Assembly: GCF_900187605.1 (NCBI RefSeq)
Contig: NZ_FYEA01000003.1
Location: 62,001 to 126,000 of the forward strand
Origin: Pseudomonas sp. Irchel 3H7
GTDB taxonomy: Bacteria > Pseudomonadota > Gammaproteobacteria > Pseudomonadales > Pseudomonadaceae
Reading direction: 5' to 3'
Length of the DNA: 64,000 nucleotides
Made by a program: the position numbers and the translations under genes. Below the pieces are notes generated by a model. The model was not told where the DNA came from, ran no database searches, and was given only the letters and a program-made list of their open reading frames with translations. Numbering within the stretch: the stretch's first letter is position 1; every line of letters starts with the position of its first letter. Shown one piece after another: positions 1-8,409 of the stretch.

Positions 1-2
1 TC

Positions 3-749
3 GATTCGGCGTTGCTGGCGGTGGTCAACGATGTGGTGTTCAACCTCAGCAGCATGGTCTCCTCGGACGTATCGACGCTGTGGGTTTGTGTGCGCAGCAA
101 ACTGATCGTCAGTGCACGTCTGCAACCGCTGCACTCGGTGGACAAATTGCGCTCGTCGGTGAAGGCTGGCGAACGCTTTCGTTCCCCCTCGGAACTGCTT
201 GTGCATCTGCTGCGCGATCAAGGCGAAGTGCTGACGCAGATCGTGCGCAAGACCAGCATGAGCGTCGATCAGGTCGAGGACGAATTGCTTTCCTCGCGGC
301 TGTCGACCAATCGCGCCGAACTCGGTGCCAACCGGCGGGTGCTGGTGCGTCTGCAACGGCTGTTGGCGCTGGAACCGGGTTCGTTATTGCGTTTGCTCAA
401 TCGGCCGCCGCCCTGGTTGCAGAAGGAGGACGTCAAGGAATTGCGCAAATCCACCGAGGAGTTTGCGCTGATCATCAACGACCTCACTGCACTGGGTGAG
501 CGGATCAAACTGCTGCAGGAAGAGATCGCCGCCAACCTCAACGAACAGAGCAACCGCACGCTGTTTACTTTGACGGTGGTGACTGTGCTCGCGTTGCCAA
601 TCAACATCATTGCCGGTTTTTTCGGGATGAATGTGGGCGGGGTGCCGTTGTCGCAGGATCCGGAAGGGTTCTGGATTTTGGTCGCACTGGTGGCGACGTT
701 TACCGTGATTGCCGGGCGTTGGGCGTTTCGCAAGCGCGGAGACTACTGA
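3..749 (+). CDS. ZntB/CorA-type divalent metal transporter, 5' part outside window
   Basis: The reading frame is open through the left window edge, so only the C-terminal ~249 residues are present. The protein is a CorA-superfamily channel/transporter: a long acidic cytoplasmic helical region, then two C-terminal membrane helices. The signature GFFGMNVGG (GMN codons at 624-632) ends the first helix; GxFGMNVGG is the form usual in ZntB zinc transporters rather than the YGMN of CorA magnesium channels. The tail RKRGDY is the expected short basic cytoplasmic end. Zinc rather than magnesium is inferred from this motif only. A REP-type repeat follows the stop codon within 15 bases. Confidence 0.85.
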   Translation, partial: DSALLAVVNDVVFNLSSMVSSDVSTLWVCVRSKLIVSARLQPLHSVDKLRSSVKAGERFRSPSELLVHLLRDQGEVLTQIVRKTSMSVDQVEDELLSSRLSTNRAELGANRRVLVRLQRLLALEPGSLLRLLNRPPPWLQKEDVKELRKSTEEFALIINDLTALGERIKLLQEEIAANLNEQSNRTLFTLTVVTVLALPINIIAGFFGMNVGGVPLSQDPEGFWILVALVATFTVIAGRWAFRKRGDY

Positions 750-761
750 CGCCTGAACGCT

Positions 762-859
762 CGTTCCCACGCTCTGCGTGGGAATGCATCAAGTGACGCT
801 CTGCGTCACAGGGACGCGGAGCGTCCCGGGCGTCATTCCCACGCAGAGCGTGGGAACGA
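762..859. repeat. Intergenic inverted repeat, family D (gttcccacgctctgcgtggg)
   Basis: Ends pair as cgttcccacgctctgcgtgg and its complement, with a central gacgctctgcgtc/gacgcggagcgtc pair. Two further copies lie at 9533-9641 and 16474-16584. It is a REPIN-like element between the ZntB-like gene and the phosphate transporter. Confidence 0.85.
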
Positions 860-973
860 GCAGAAGACCGACGGTTGGGGTATTCAGCCAAACACTGACA
901 TGGCGCAGTCTCTCTGTAACATTCTGCAACGATCATGGGCGACATTCCTTCCCTCGCTCAGGATTGTCCTGCC

Positions 974-2587
974 ATGGCTACTCCCTCCCTGACCGTCAGC
1001 CCCACGTCCGCCCACAGTGGCAGGCCAGCCCTCGACAAGAAAACCGGTCCGTTCACCTACGTGATCTTTTTCGCCGTGTTGGCCATGGGGATGCTGTTCA
1101 CCGCCTACAGCCTGATGCACGACATGCACGAACTCGGCACGGTGGTCACCACGTGGACGCCGTTTCTGTTGCTCGGTGTGGCGCTGCTGATTGCCCTGGG
1201 CTTTGAGTTCGTCAATGGTTTCCACGACACCGCCAACGCCGTCGCGACGGTGATCTATACCCACTCGCTGCCGCCGAACGTGGCGGTGGTCTGGTCGGGT
1301 TTCTTCAACTTCCTCGGTGTGCTGCTTTCGAGCGGCGCGGTGGCGTTCGGCATCATCGCTTTGCTGCCGGTGGAATTGATTCTGCAGGTCGGTTCTTCCG
1401 CCGGTTTCTCGATGATTTTCGCCCTGCTGATCGCGGCGATCCTGTGGAACCTCGGCACCTGGTGGCTGGGTTTGCCGGCGTCGTCGTCACACACTTTGAT
1501 CGGTTCAATCATCGGCGTCGGCGTGGCGAATGCCTTGATGCACGGCCGTGACGGCACCAGCGGTGTCGACTGGGCGCAGGCGACCAAAATCGGTTACGCC
1601 TTGCTGCTCTCGCCGCTGGTGGGTTTCGGTTGTGCGGCGCTGTTGCTGTTGGCGTTGCGCGCGTTCGTGAAAAATCGTTCGCTGTACAAGGCCCCGGAAG
1701 GCAACACCCCGCCGCCATGGTGGATTCGCGGGTTGCTGATTCTGACCTGCACCGGCGTGTCCTTCGCTCACGGCTCCAACGACGGCCAGAAAGGCATGGG
1801 CCTGATCATGCTGATTCTGGTCGGCACGCTGCCGATGGCTTACGCCTTGAACCGCACCATGCCGGAAGAACAATCGCTGCAGTTTGCCGCCGTGGCGCAA
1901 GTCACCCAGCAAGCGCTGGTGAAAAGTGCACCGCTGCCGACGCCCGCCGATCCGCGTGCAGTGCTCTCCGATTACGTGCGCAGCAAGGACGCCACGCCAC
2001 AACTGATCCCCGCCCTTGCCGCCCTCACCGGGCACATCGGTGAAGAGGTCAAAGGCTACGGTTCGCTGGCGAAAGTCCCGGCCGAAGCCATGGGCAACGT
2101 GCGTAACGACATGTACCTGGCCAGCGAAAGCATTCGCCTGATGGACAAGAACAAGGTCGGCAATTTCGACGCCGACACCAGCGGCAAACTGCAGTTGTTC
2201 AAACAGCAGATCGACAACGCCACGCGGTTTATTCCGCTGTGGGTGAAAATCGCCGTGGCCATCGCGCTCGGGTTGGGCACCATGGTTGGCTGGAAACGGA
2301 TTGTGGTGACGGTCGGCGAGAAGATCGGCAAGACCCATCTGACCTATGCGCAGGGCGCCTCGGCGGAAACCGTGGCGATGCTGACCATCGGTGCGGCGGA
2401 CATGTTTGGTTTGCCGGTGTCGACGACCCATGTTTTGTCCTCGGGTGTGGCCGGGACCATGGTCGCCAATGGCGGCGGGTTGCAGATGAAGACCATCCGC
2501 AATCTGTTGATGGCGTGGGTGCTGACGCTGCCGGCGGCGATCCTGCTGTCAGGCAGCCTCTACTGGCTGTTCACCCAAATTTTCTAA
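974..2587 (+). CDS. Low-affinity inorganic phosphate transporter, PiT family
   Basis: A PiT (PHO4) family symporter of about 537 residues that moves metal-phosphate with protons across the inner membrane. The N half has the PiT signature GFEFVNGFHDTANAVATVIY and the C half repeats it as VSFAHGSNDGQKGMGLIMLI; GLPASSSHT and GLPVSTTHV are the matching internal repeats. Between the halves is a polar loop of roughly 130 residues. The upstream ATG at 935 has no ribosome site, whereas the ATG at 974 has AGGA ten bases before it, so 974 is chosen. No pho regulatory partner lies next to it; the gene stands alone between two repeats. Confidence 0.9.
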   Translation: MATPSLTVSPTSAHSGRPALDKKTGPFTYVIFFAVLAMGMLFTAYSLMHDMHELGTVVTTWTPFLLLGVALLIALGFEFVNGFHDTANAVATVIYTHSLPPNVAVVWSGFFNFLGVLLSSGAVAFGIIALLPVELILQVGSSAGFSMIFALLIAAILWNLGTWWLGLPASSSHTLIGSIIGVGVANALMHGRDGTSGVDWAQATKIGYALLLSPLVGFGCAALLLLALRAFVKNRSLYKAPEGNTPPPWWIRGLLILTCTGVSFAHGSNDGQKGMGLIMLILVGTLPMAYALNRTMPEEQSLQFAAVAQVTQQALVKSAPLPTPADPRAVLSDYVRSKDATPQLIPALAALTGHIGEEVKGYGSLAKVPAEAMGNVRNDMYLASESIRLMDKNKVGNFDADTSGKLQLFKQQIDNATRFIPLWVKIAVAIALGLGTMVGWKRIVVTVGEKIGKTHLTYAQGASAETVAMLTIGAADMFGLPVSTTHVLSSGVAGTMVANGGGLQMKTIRNLLMAWVLTLPAAILLSGSLYWLFTQIF

Positions 2588-2601
2588 CGGACGAAGACCC
2601 C

Positions 2602-2692
2602 CTGTAGGAGTGAGCCTGCTCGCGATAGCGGTGTATCAGTCAACATTGATTAAACTGACACACCGCTATCGCGAGCAGGCTCACTCCTACAG
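2602..2692. repeat. Intergenic inverted repeat, family A
   Basis: Arms tgtaggagtgagcctgctcg...cgagcaggctcactcctaca with inner cgatagcggtgt pairing; unique centre of about 25 bases. Family A also occurs at 13050-13138, 24868-24955, 26671-26759 and 47854-47942. It lies between convergent genes. Confidence 0.9.
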
Positions 2693-2711
2693 TTTTGACC
2701 GGTGATCAGGT

Positions 2712-3608
2712 TCAGAGCGCGGAGCGAATCAGATCGCCGAGCCAATCCATAAACACCCTGACCCGCAATGGCAAATGCCGTTGCCGCGCATACAACAATG
2801 AAATCCCCATCGCCGGCGCGGTGAATTGCGGCAACACAGTCACCAGTTCGCCGTTATCCAGATGCGGCTGCATGCCGGTACGCGGCACCTGCGTCAGACC
2901 AAATCCACCGAGGCACGCCGACTCGTAAGCGTCGGTGCTGTTGACAGTAATGCTGCCTGCCATCGGCAAGCGTTTAACCTGACCGCCCTCCTCGTACACA
3001 AAACCTTCCGAACGCGAGCCGAGCACGCCGACGTAATGCACCAGCCGATGCTGCGCGAGATCTTCCAGGGTCTGCGGCACACCGTAGCGCTCAAGGTAGG
3101 CCGGGCTGGCGCAGTTAACCATGGGAAAGTCACCGAGGTGCCGCGCCACCACCGATTGATCTGGCTGTGCGCCAATCCTCACCACACAATCGAAGCCTTC
3201 GCTGAGCAGATCAACACGGCGATCGGTGCTGCTGATTTCCAGCTCCAGATTCGGGTGACGCTCCATGAACTGCGGCAAGCGCGGCATGATCAGGCGCCGC
3301 GCGAGAATGTTCGGCATGTCGACCCGAATGCGCCCGGTCAGCGACGCTTCGTCCTGGCGAAACAGGCCTTCGATCTCGTCCATGTGCGAGAGCAGGTCCT
3401 TGCTGCGTTCGTACAACACCAAACCGTCCTGCGTCGCCTGAACCTTGCGCGTGGTGCGTTGCAGCAGGCGTGTACCGAGCAGTGCTTCCAGCGCTTGCAC
3501 GTGTTCGGACACGGTCGAGCGCGGTAAGCCCAAGCTCTCGCCAGCGAGGGTGAAACTCGACAGCTCGCTGACCCTGACGAAGGTGCGCAGCAGTTCCAGT
3601 TTGTTCAT
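2712..3608 (-). CDS. LysR-family transcriptional regulator
   Basis: 298 residues, the usual LysR length. An N-terminal winged HTH (about residues 1-60; LELLRTFVRVSELSSFTLAG) is followed by a LysR substrate-binding domain (about 90-295, with GFDCVVRIG and GFGLTQVPR). It belongs to the subgroup with TTRKVQATQDG after the HTH (CrgA/YafC-like). It is divergent from a short-chain dehydrogenase with a 120-base spacer carrying a T-N11-A palindrome, so it probably controls that gene and itself. The inducer is unknown. Confidence 0.9.
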   Translation of the reverse strand: MNKLELLRTFVRVSELSSFTLAGESLGLPRSTVSEHVQALEALLGTRLLQRTTRKVQATQDGLVLYERSKDLLSHMDEIEGLFRQDEASLTGRIRVDMPNILARRLIMPRLPQFMERHPNLELEISSTDRRVDLLSEGFDCVVRIGAQPDQSVVARHLGDFPMVNCASPAYLERYGVPQTLEDLAQHRLVHYVGVLGSRSEGFVYEEGGQVKRLPMAGSITVNSTDAYESACLGGFGLTQVPRTGMQPHLDNGELVTVLPQFTAPAMGISLLYARQRHLPLRVRVFMDWLGDLIRSAL

Positions 3609-3626
3609 GGGCCACTCGTAGATTGT

Positions 3627-3639
3627 TCGGCTGAGCCGA
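3627..3639. promoter_or_regulatory. Putative LysR operator (T-N11-A palindrome)
   Basis: TCGGCT-G-AGCCGA is a perfect 6-bp inverted repeat with the T-N11-A spacing typical of LysR boxes. It lies 19 bases before the LysR start and about 90 bases before the divergent dehydrogenase. A second looser repeat, GTTTAT...ATAAAC, spans 3662-3690. Confidence 0.5.
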
Positions 3640-3728
3640 TCAGTGATTCCGGATTCACTCTGTTTATCACCTCATGGCGGATAAATAAACTGAGCGCCAT
3701 CACCACTCACTGCAATCGAGGACGTCCC

Positions 3729-4487
3729 ATGAACAGCAAAATCGCATTGATCACCGGCGCCAGTCGTGGCCTCGGTAAAAACGCCGCCCTGCACCTCGCC
3801 GCTCAGGGCATCGACATCATCGGCACCTACAACAGCCGCGCCGATGAAGCCCAGGCACTGGTAACCGAACTGCAGGCACTCGGCACGAAAGCCGTGATGC
3901 TGCAACTGGACGTCGGCCGCAGCGAAACCTTTGCCGATTTTGGTATACGTGTTGAGCAGGCATTGCAGCAGACGTTCGACCGTCAGCGTTTTGATTTCCT
4001 GATCAACAACGCCGGGATCGGCGTGCATGCCCTGTTTGCCGAAACCACGCCGGAGCAGTTCGATCTGCTGATGAACATCCAGTTGAAAGGGCCGTTCTTC
4101 CTGACCCAGCAATTGCTGCCACTGATTAACGACGGCGGCCGGATCATCAATATTTCCAGCGGCCTGACCCGTTTCAGCCTGCCGGGTTACGGCGCTTATG
4201 CGGCGATGAAAGGCGCGATGGAAGTGCTGACCCGTTATCAGGCCAAAGAGCTGGGTGCGCGGCAGATTGGCGTGAACATTCTTGCGCCGGGGGCGATTGA
4301 AACGGACTTCGGTGGTGGCGCAGTACGCGACAACTCAGCAGTGAATGCGATGGTCGCCAGCAACACCGCGCTGGGCCGTGCCGGGCAACCGGACGATATT
4401 GGCGGGGCGTTGGCGTTGCTGCTGTCGCCGGGTGGACAGTGGATCAATGGCCAGCGGGTTGAGGCATCCGGCGGCATGTTCCTCTAA
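3729..4487 (+). CDS. SDR-family oxidoreductase
   Basis: A classical short-chain dehydrogenase of 252 residues. The NAD(P) site TGASRGLG is at residues 9-16, NNAG at 93-96, and the catalytic Ser-Tyr-Lys set includes Y157 and K161 in YGAYAAMK. The C-terminal GQRVEASGGMF resembles GxxxxVDGG of 3-oxoacyl-ACP reductase-like SDRs. The substrate cannot be told from sequence. Divergent from a LysR regulator that most likely controls it. Confidence 0.88.
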   Translation: MNSKIALITGASRGLGKNAALHLAAQGIDIIGTYNSRADEAQALVTELQALGTKAVMLQLDVGRSETFADFGIRVEQALQQTFDRQRFDFLINNAGIGVHALFAETTPEQFDLLMNIQLKGPFFLTQQLLPLINDGGRIINISSGLTRFSLPGYGAYAAMKGAMEVLTRYQAKELGARQIGVNILAPGAIETDFGGGAVRDNSAVNAMVASNTALGRAGQPDDIGGALALLLSPGGQWINGQRVEASGGMFL

Positions 4488-4511
4488 CTCTTACTGAAAA
4501 CACTTACCCCC

Positions 4512-4596
4512 TGTAGGAGCTGCCGAAGGCTGCGATCTTTTGATCTTGCTGTTAAAAATCAAGATCAAAAGATCGCAGCCTTCGGCAGCTCCTACA
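4512..4596. repeat. Intergenic inverted repeat, family B
   Basis: Arms tgtaggagctgccgaaggct...agccttcggcagctcctaca, inner gcgatcttttgatctt pairing, short loop. Other family B copies: 20303-20393, 23972-24047, 31412-31486, 38011-38103, 57299-57382, 62513-62590. Located between convergent genes. Confidence 0.9.
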
Positions 4597-4606
4597 AAGG
4601 TAGGCG

Positions 4607-5044
4607 TCAGTTCTGGCAAGCGTTGCGCGTCATGAAGCGCTCGCGCACTACGTCATAGCCCCAGTGATACACGTAGGTGTACGGCAGAAAGAACAGCAAC
4701 ACGCCGATGTCGAGCAAAAACGCCTGCCACAGGCTGACCGACAACCACCAGGCAATCAGTGGCACGCCCATTACGATCAAACCACCCTCGAACAGCAGCG
4801 CGTGTACCACTCGCACCCAAGCATTGTGCGCAACGTTCATGCGCGCAAGCATACGATCGAAGAAGCGGTTGAACACCACGTTCCAACCCAGCGCCAACAG
4901 GGCGATCAACACCGTCACCGCGCCCATTTCCAGCATCGGTTTTTGCATGATCCACGCCAGCAACGGTGTGCAGATCAGGATGGCCAGCAGTTCAAAACCA
5001 ACGGCTTGGAAAATACGTTCAGAGATGGATTTGTGGGCAGTCAT
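4607..5044 (-). CDS. PACE-family multidrug/biocide efflux transporter (AceI-like)
   Basis: 145 residues with four membrane helices in two bacterial transmembrane-pair domains. The family signatures are visible: RIFQAVGFE in helix 1 with the conserved acidic residue, WNVVFNRFFD after helix 2, RVVHALLFEGG in helix 3 and a closing HWGYD. PACE proteins are proton-coupled exporters of chlorhexidine, acriflavine or short diamines. It is divergent from a LysR regulator 89 bases away, the AceI-AceR arrangement. A second PACE gene lies at 17578-18018. Confidence 0.88.
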   Translation of the reverse strand: MTAHKSISERIFQAVGFELLAILICTPLLAWIMQKPMLEMGAVTVLIALLALGWNVVFNRFFDRMLARMNVAHNAWVRVVHALLFEGGLIVMGVPLIAWWLSVSLWQAFLLDIGVLLFFLPYTYVYHWGYDVVRERFMTRNACQN

Positions 5045-5133
5045 GGCCTGAGTCCTTGAGTGAAGATGGTTGCCATGATCTATGCTCGCATCGATACTTC
5101 ATAACCAATAACCATCGACCAAGGCGATAGTTG

Positions 5134-5988
5134 ATGATTTCGCAAGAAGTGCTCTTGGCATTTGTTCAGGCAGCCACCCAAGGCTCGTTTTCCGCAGCGG
5201 CACGCAAACTCGGGCGCAGTCAGTCGACCATCAGCGCGGCAGTGGCCAGTCTTGAGATCGATCTGGACCTGCAGTTGTTCGATCGCAGCAGTCGTAAACC
5301 GACGCTGCCCCCGGCCGGGCATGTGATGCTGCAACGCGCCGAGGCGATTCTGGCGGCCAGCAGTCGCCTGGAAATGACCGCACGACAGTTGTCCCAAGGC
5401 GTCGAACCGAAGCTGACGGTGGCGATTTCCGACACTTATCAGTCGTACCGTTTTGAAGCGGCGTTGGTCGGGTTTGAGCAGCGTTATCCGGATCTGGAAC
5501 TGGAATGTCTGATTGCCGAATGTGATGACTTGATTGAGCTGGTGCAACGCGGTCGCGCGCACTTGGCCTTCGCTGAGATGCAAGAGAACTACCCGCCGGA
5601 TCTGGTGACGTCGACAGTGGCCGAGCGCACGGAAATCGCCTTGTTCGTCAATCGCGACCATGCGCTGGCCAGGCTCGATCACATCGATCAACACATCCTG
5701 GAACAGCACCGTGAATTGCGCCTGGCGACCATCGTCAATCCGTATGACAGCCGTGGCAAAGGTCGGGTATGGTCGGCGCCGAGTTATCTGATGTTGCTGG
5801 AGATGGCCGAGAAAGGCTTTGGCTGGGCGCCGTTGCCGCGCTGGCTGGCGCAGCGCTTTGGCAATGATTTGCTGGTCGAGTTGAAGGTGCGCGGCTGGCC
5901 TAAGCCGGTGTTTGTTGATGCGTTGTGGTCGCGGCTGTATCCGCCGGGGCCGGCGGGGAGTTGGTTATTGAGCAAGATGCTGGAATAA
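5134..5988 (+). CDS. LysR-family regulator paired with PACE transporter
   Basis: 284 residues: N-terminal HTH (FVQAATQGSFSAAARKLGRS, about 8-27) and LysR substrate domain. The ATG at 5134 follows AAGGCGAT at 5121-5128; a TTG one codon earlier is less likely. Divergent from the PACE gene, so an AceR-like activator role responding to the transporter's substrate is inferred. The C-terminal part (GFGWAPLPRWLAQRFG) closely resembles that of the second PACE-linked LysR (GLGWGNFPLSVVQ), suggesting the two pairs are paralogous. Confidence 0.87.
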   Translation: MISQEVLLAFVQAATQGSFSAAARKLGRSQSTISAAVASLEIDLDLQLFDRSSRKPTLPPAGHVMLQRAEAILAASSRLEMTARQLSQGVEPKLTVAISDTYQSYRFEAALVGFEQRYPDLELECLIAECDDLIELVQRGRAHLAFAEMQENYPPDLVTSTVAERTEIALFVNRDHALARLDHIDQHILEQHRELRLATIVNPYDSRGKGRVWSAPSYLMLLEMAEKGFGWAPLPRWLAQRFGNDLLVELKVRGWPKPVFVDALWSRLYPPGPAGSWLLSKMLE

Positions 5989-6025
5989 CGGCGCTGCTGA
6001 TCGCTGGCAAGCCTGAAGTCAAAAG

Positions 6026-6234
6026 CCCCTCACCCCAGCCCTCTCCCGGAGGGAGAGGGAGCCGACCGAGGTGTCTTGCGTCAGACATCGACCTGAAAGA
6101 CCGAGTCGATTATGGATGTATAGCTACGGTATACACCTCGATTCTGGATTCAATACCGATCGTTCAAGTCGGTGAAATTCTCCAATATCCCCCAATCAGT
6201 CCCCTCTCCCTCTGGGAGAGGGCTAGGGTGAGGG
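6026..6234. repeat. Long MITE-like inverted repeat, family E
   Basis: About 210 bases bounded by ccctcaccccagccctctcc and gggagagggctagggtgagg. The interior carries gccgaccgaggtgtcttgcg and a cgagtcgattatgga block shared almost base for base with the copy at 42158-42333. Other copies: 29208-29380, 34876-35151, 50741-50917. Its right end overlaps the last codons and TAG stop of the sigma-factor gene on the other strand. Confidence 0.85.
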
Positions 6235-7464
6235 CAATTCCAGCGCCGAAAGCCGCCCTTCAATAAACCGCCGCTCCGGTTCCTGCCGCGTAAGCTCCAA
6301 CGCCCGCAAATACGCCGCCCTCGCCTCACCCACCCGGCCCAACTGCCGACAAAACTCCGCCCGCGCCGAATGCGCCAAGTGGTAATCCTGCAATTCGCCG
6401 CGCGCCAAAATCCCTTCAATCAGACTCAACCCGGATAGCGCCCCGTCGCGCTTGGCCACCGCGACCGCTCGATTCAATTCAATCACTGGCGAGGGCACCG
6501 CGCGCAGCAGTACGTCATACAGCCCGACGATCTGCGCCCAATCCGTCTCCGCCGCTGACGGCGCCTCGGCATGCACCGCCGCGATCGCTGCCTGCAAACA
6601 ATACGGCCCAAACCGCCGCGTGGTCAGCGCACGCTCAACCAGCGCACACCCTTCGGCAATCAACCCGGCATCCCACAAGGCACGATCCTGATCATCCAGC
6701 AGCACCAGTTCACCACTCGGCGAAGTCCGCGCCGGTCGCCGTGATTCGTGCAACAGCATCATCGCCAACAACCCCATGACCTCCGGCTCCGGCAGCAACT
6801 CCATCAACAACAGCCCCAGCCTGATCGCCTCACGCGTCAGATCCTCACGGATCAACTCCGCGCCAATCGACGCCGAATAGCCTTCGTTGAACACCAGATA
6901 AATCACCCGCAACACGCTGTCGAGGCGTTCGGGCAATTCGCTCAGGCTCGGTACTTGATAGGGGATTTTTGCGTCACGGATTTTGGCTTTCGCCCGCACG
7001 ATGCGTTGGGCAATCGCCGCTGGCGCGCAGAGAAAGGCGCGGGCGATTTCCTCGGTGGTCAGGTCGCAGACTTCGCGCAAGGTCAGCGGCACTTGCGCAT
7101 CCGCCGCCAGCGCCGGGTGGCAGCAGGTGAAGATCAGCCGCAGGCGATCATCTTCCACGTCCTCGCCACTCCAGTCGGCCTGCTCAAGTTCTTCCAACTG
7201 CGCCAACAGCAAGGGCTGTGAAGCTTTGAAGCGTGCACGTCGACGCAACACATCAATCGCCTTGAAGCGCCCGGTCGACACCAGCCAGGTGCGCGGATTG
7301 TCCGGTACGCCGTCGCGCTGCCAGCGTTCGACCGCGACGAAGAACGCCTCGTGCAAGGCTTCTTCGGCTAGGTCGAAATCGCCGAGCAGGCGAATCAGTG
7401 TCGCCAGAATCCGCCGCGAGTCTTCGCGATAGACCTGCTCGACCCGCGCCCGAACCTCAGACAT
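6223..7464 (-). CDS. ECF42-type RNA polymerase sigma factor with C-terminal extension
   Basis: 413 residues, about twice a normal ECF sigma. Region 2 (RILATLIRLLGDFDLAEEAL and NPRTWLVSTGRFKAIDVLRR) and region 4 (LTLREVCDLTTEEIARAFL) occupy the first ~180 residues. They are followed by a ~230-residue helical TPR-like/DUF6596 extension (GLYDVLLRAVPSPVIELNRAVA) that marks ECF42. This group has no anti-sigma factor and is linked to DGPF proteins, exactly as here: the DGPF gene overlaps its start by 8 bases. The final residues (ELPSP, TAG) are encoded by the end of a family E repeat, so its tail may be recent. Confidence 0.9.
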   Translation of the reverse strand: MSEVRARVEQVYREDSRRILATLIRLLGDFDLAEEALHEAFFVAVERWQRDGVPDNPRTWLVSTGRFKAIDVLRRRARFKASQPLLLAQLEELEQADWSGEDVEDDRLRLIFTCCHPALAADAQVPLTLREVCDLTTEEIARAFLCAPAAIAQRIVRAKAKIRDAKIPYQVPSLSELPERLDSVLRVIYLVFNEGYSASIGAELIREDLTREAIRLGLLLMELLPEPEVMGLLAMMLLHESRRPARTSPSGELVLLDDQDRALWDAGLIAEGCALVERALTTRRFGPYCLQAAIAAVHAEAPSAAETDWAQIVGLYDVLLRAVPSPVIELNRAVAVAKRDGALSGLSLIEGILARGELQDYHLAHSARAEFCRQLGRVGEARAAYLRALELTRQEPERRFIEGRLSALELPSP

Positions 7465-7801
7465 TCAACTGTCGAACCGGGCGTACTTCAACGCTGCCGA
7501 CCCGCGCCGCCGGAATGTTGCCGGCGACCTGGAGCGCTTCGTTGAGGTCCTTGGCGTCGATCAGGTAGAAGCCGGCCAATTGCTCCTTGGTTTCGGCGAA
7601 CGGGCCGTCGGTGATCGACAGTTTGCCGTTACGCATGCGCACCGTGGTGGCGGTCTGCACCGACTCCAGCGCCTCGGCAGCAACCATCCGCCCGCTGCCC
7701 TGAATCGACTCGGCGTAGGCCCAGCACTCAGCGTCTTTCGGGCTGTCGGGCGACGAATGCAGCAGGTGCTCATCGCTATAGACCAGGCATAAATACTTCA
7801 T
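7457..7801 (-). CDS. YciI/DGPF-domain protein
   Basis: 114 residues, dimeric alpha-beta ferredoxin-like YCII fold. The N-terminal MKYLCLVYSDE strand and the family motif TDGPFAETKEQLAGFYLID are present. The ATG at 7801 follows AGGAGA; an upstream start would add only nine residues. It overlaps the sigma gene by 8 bases, so the two are translationally coupled. DGPF proteins are the conserved targets and partners of ECF42 sigma factors; their biochemical role is not established. Confidence 0.9.
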   Translation of the reverse strand: MKYLCLVYSDEHLLHSSPDSPKDAECWAYAESIQGSGRMVAAEALESVQTATTVRMRNGKLSITDGPFAETKEQLAGFYLIDAKDLNEALQVAGNIPAARVGSVEVRPVRQLNV

Positions 7802-7841
7802 GGCGTTCTCCTGAAGCGGACGGTTCAACTATGGCTGAAGA

Positions 7842-8267
7842 TCAGGGCTGCACATCAAACAGGGTCGCGCCGCTCATCGGATCGAACGGCGCCGACCAGT
7901 GTTCGTGGACGATTTTCCAAGCCCCGCCAACCTGCCGATAGCAGGCGGTGACGCGCATCCAGCAGCTCTGGGTTTCGCCTTTCTCATTGGTGCCACCGCA
8001 GTTGGCCACCCAGTGCGCAAAGGCGATGTTGTCGGCGCTTTCGATGGCGATTTCGTGGAACTCGAAAATGTGCGGGCCGGGGCACATTTCCATGCAGTCG
8101 ACCCAGTGCGCGCGGTAGGCGGCTTTGCCCTTGAATTGCAGAGCCTTGATCGCGTCGAAGGAGACGATGTCGTCGGCGTACAACGCCATGACTTTCTCCA
8201 CGTCCTTGGTCATGACGGCTTCGCGGTAGGTGTTGATCACGGTCTGGATTTCAGATTGTGCGCTCAT
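7842..8267 (-). CDS. SnoaL-like/NTF2-fold protein (YybH/SgcJ type)
   Basis: 141 residues with a cone-shaped NTF2-like fold: starts IQTVINTYREAVMTKDVEKV, continues LYADDIVSFDAI and ends WKIVHEHWSAPFD. Such proteins are small isomerase-like or ketosteroid-isomerase-like enzymes, often associated with stress operons. First gene of the operon SnoaL-like, DGPF, ECF42 sigma; a GGAGA ribosome site precedes the ATG. Substrate unknown. Confidence 0.85.
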   Translation of the reverse strand: MSAQSEIQTVINTYREAVMTKDVEKVMALYADDIVSFDAIKALQFKGKAAYRAHWVDCMEMCPGPHIFEFHEIAIESADNIAFAHWVANCGGTNEKGETQSCWMRVTACYRQVGGAWKIVHEHWSAPFDPMSGATLFDVQP

Positions 8268-8304
8268 GGTGTTCTCCGTGGTTTTTGTTGTGAAGACACT
8301 CTTA

Positions 8305-8331
8305 GTCGCTTGGTGAACCGGCAGATCGACA
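8305..8331 (-). promoter_or_regulatory. Putative ECF42-dependent promoter of the DGPF operon
   Basis: On the minus strand TGTCGA (8331-8326) is followed after 17 bases by CGAC (8308-8305), ending 37 bases before the SnoaL-like gene. This matches the TGTCGA / CGA(T)C elements reported for ECF42 sigma factors. It implies that the sigma encoded at the end of the operon drives its own transcription. Confidence 0.55.
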
Positions 8332-8409
8332 GAGCAAACAAAAAAAATTCTACAGAAGACAAAATCGCTAGAATCCGAGGCTCATCTTTGTAGGAAAAAG
8401 GAAATTCCC

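Noticed and set aside
6983..7432. Plus-strand frame across the ECF42 sigma gene
   Set aside because: Serine/arginine-rich shadow frame; the minus strand is a clear sigma factor.
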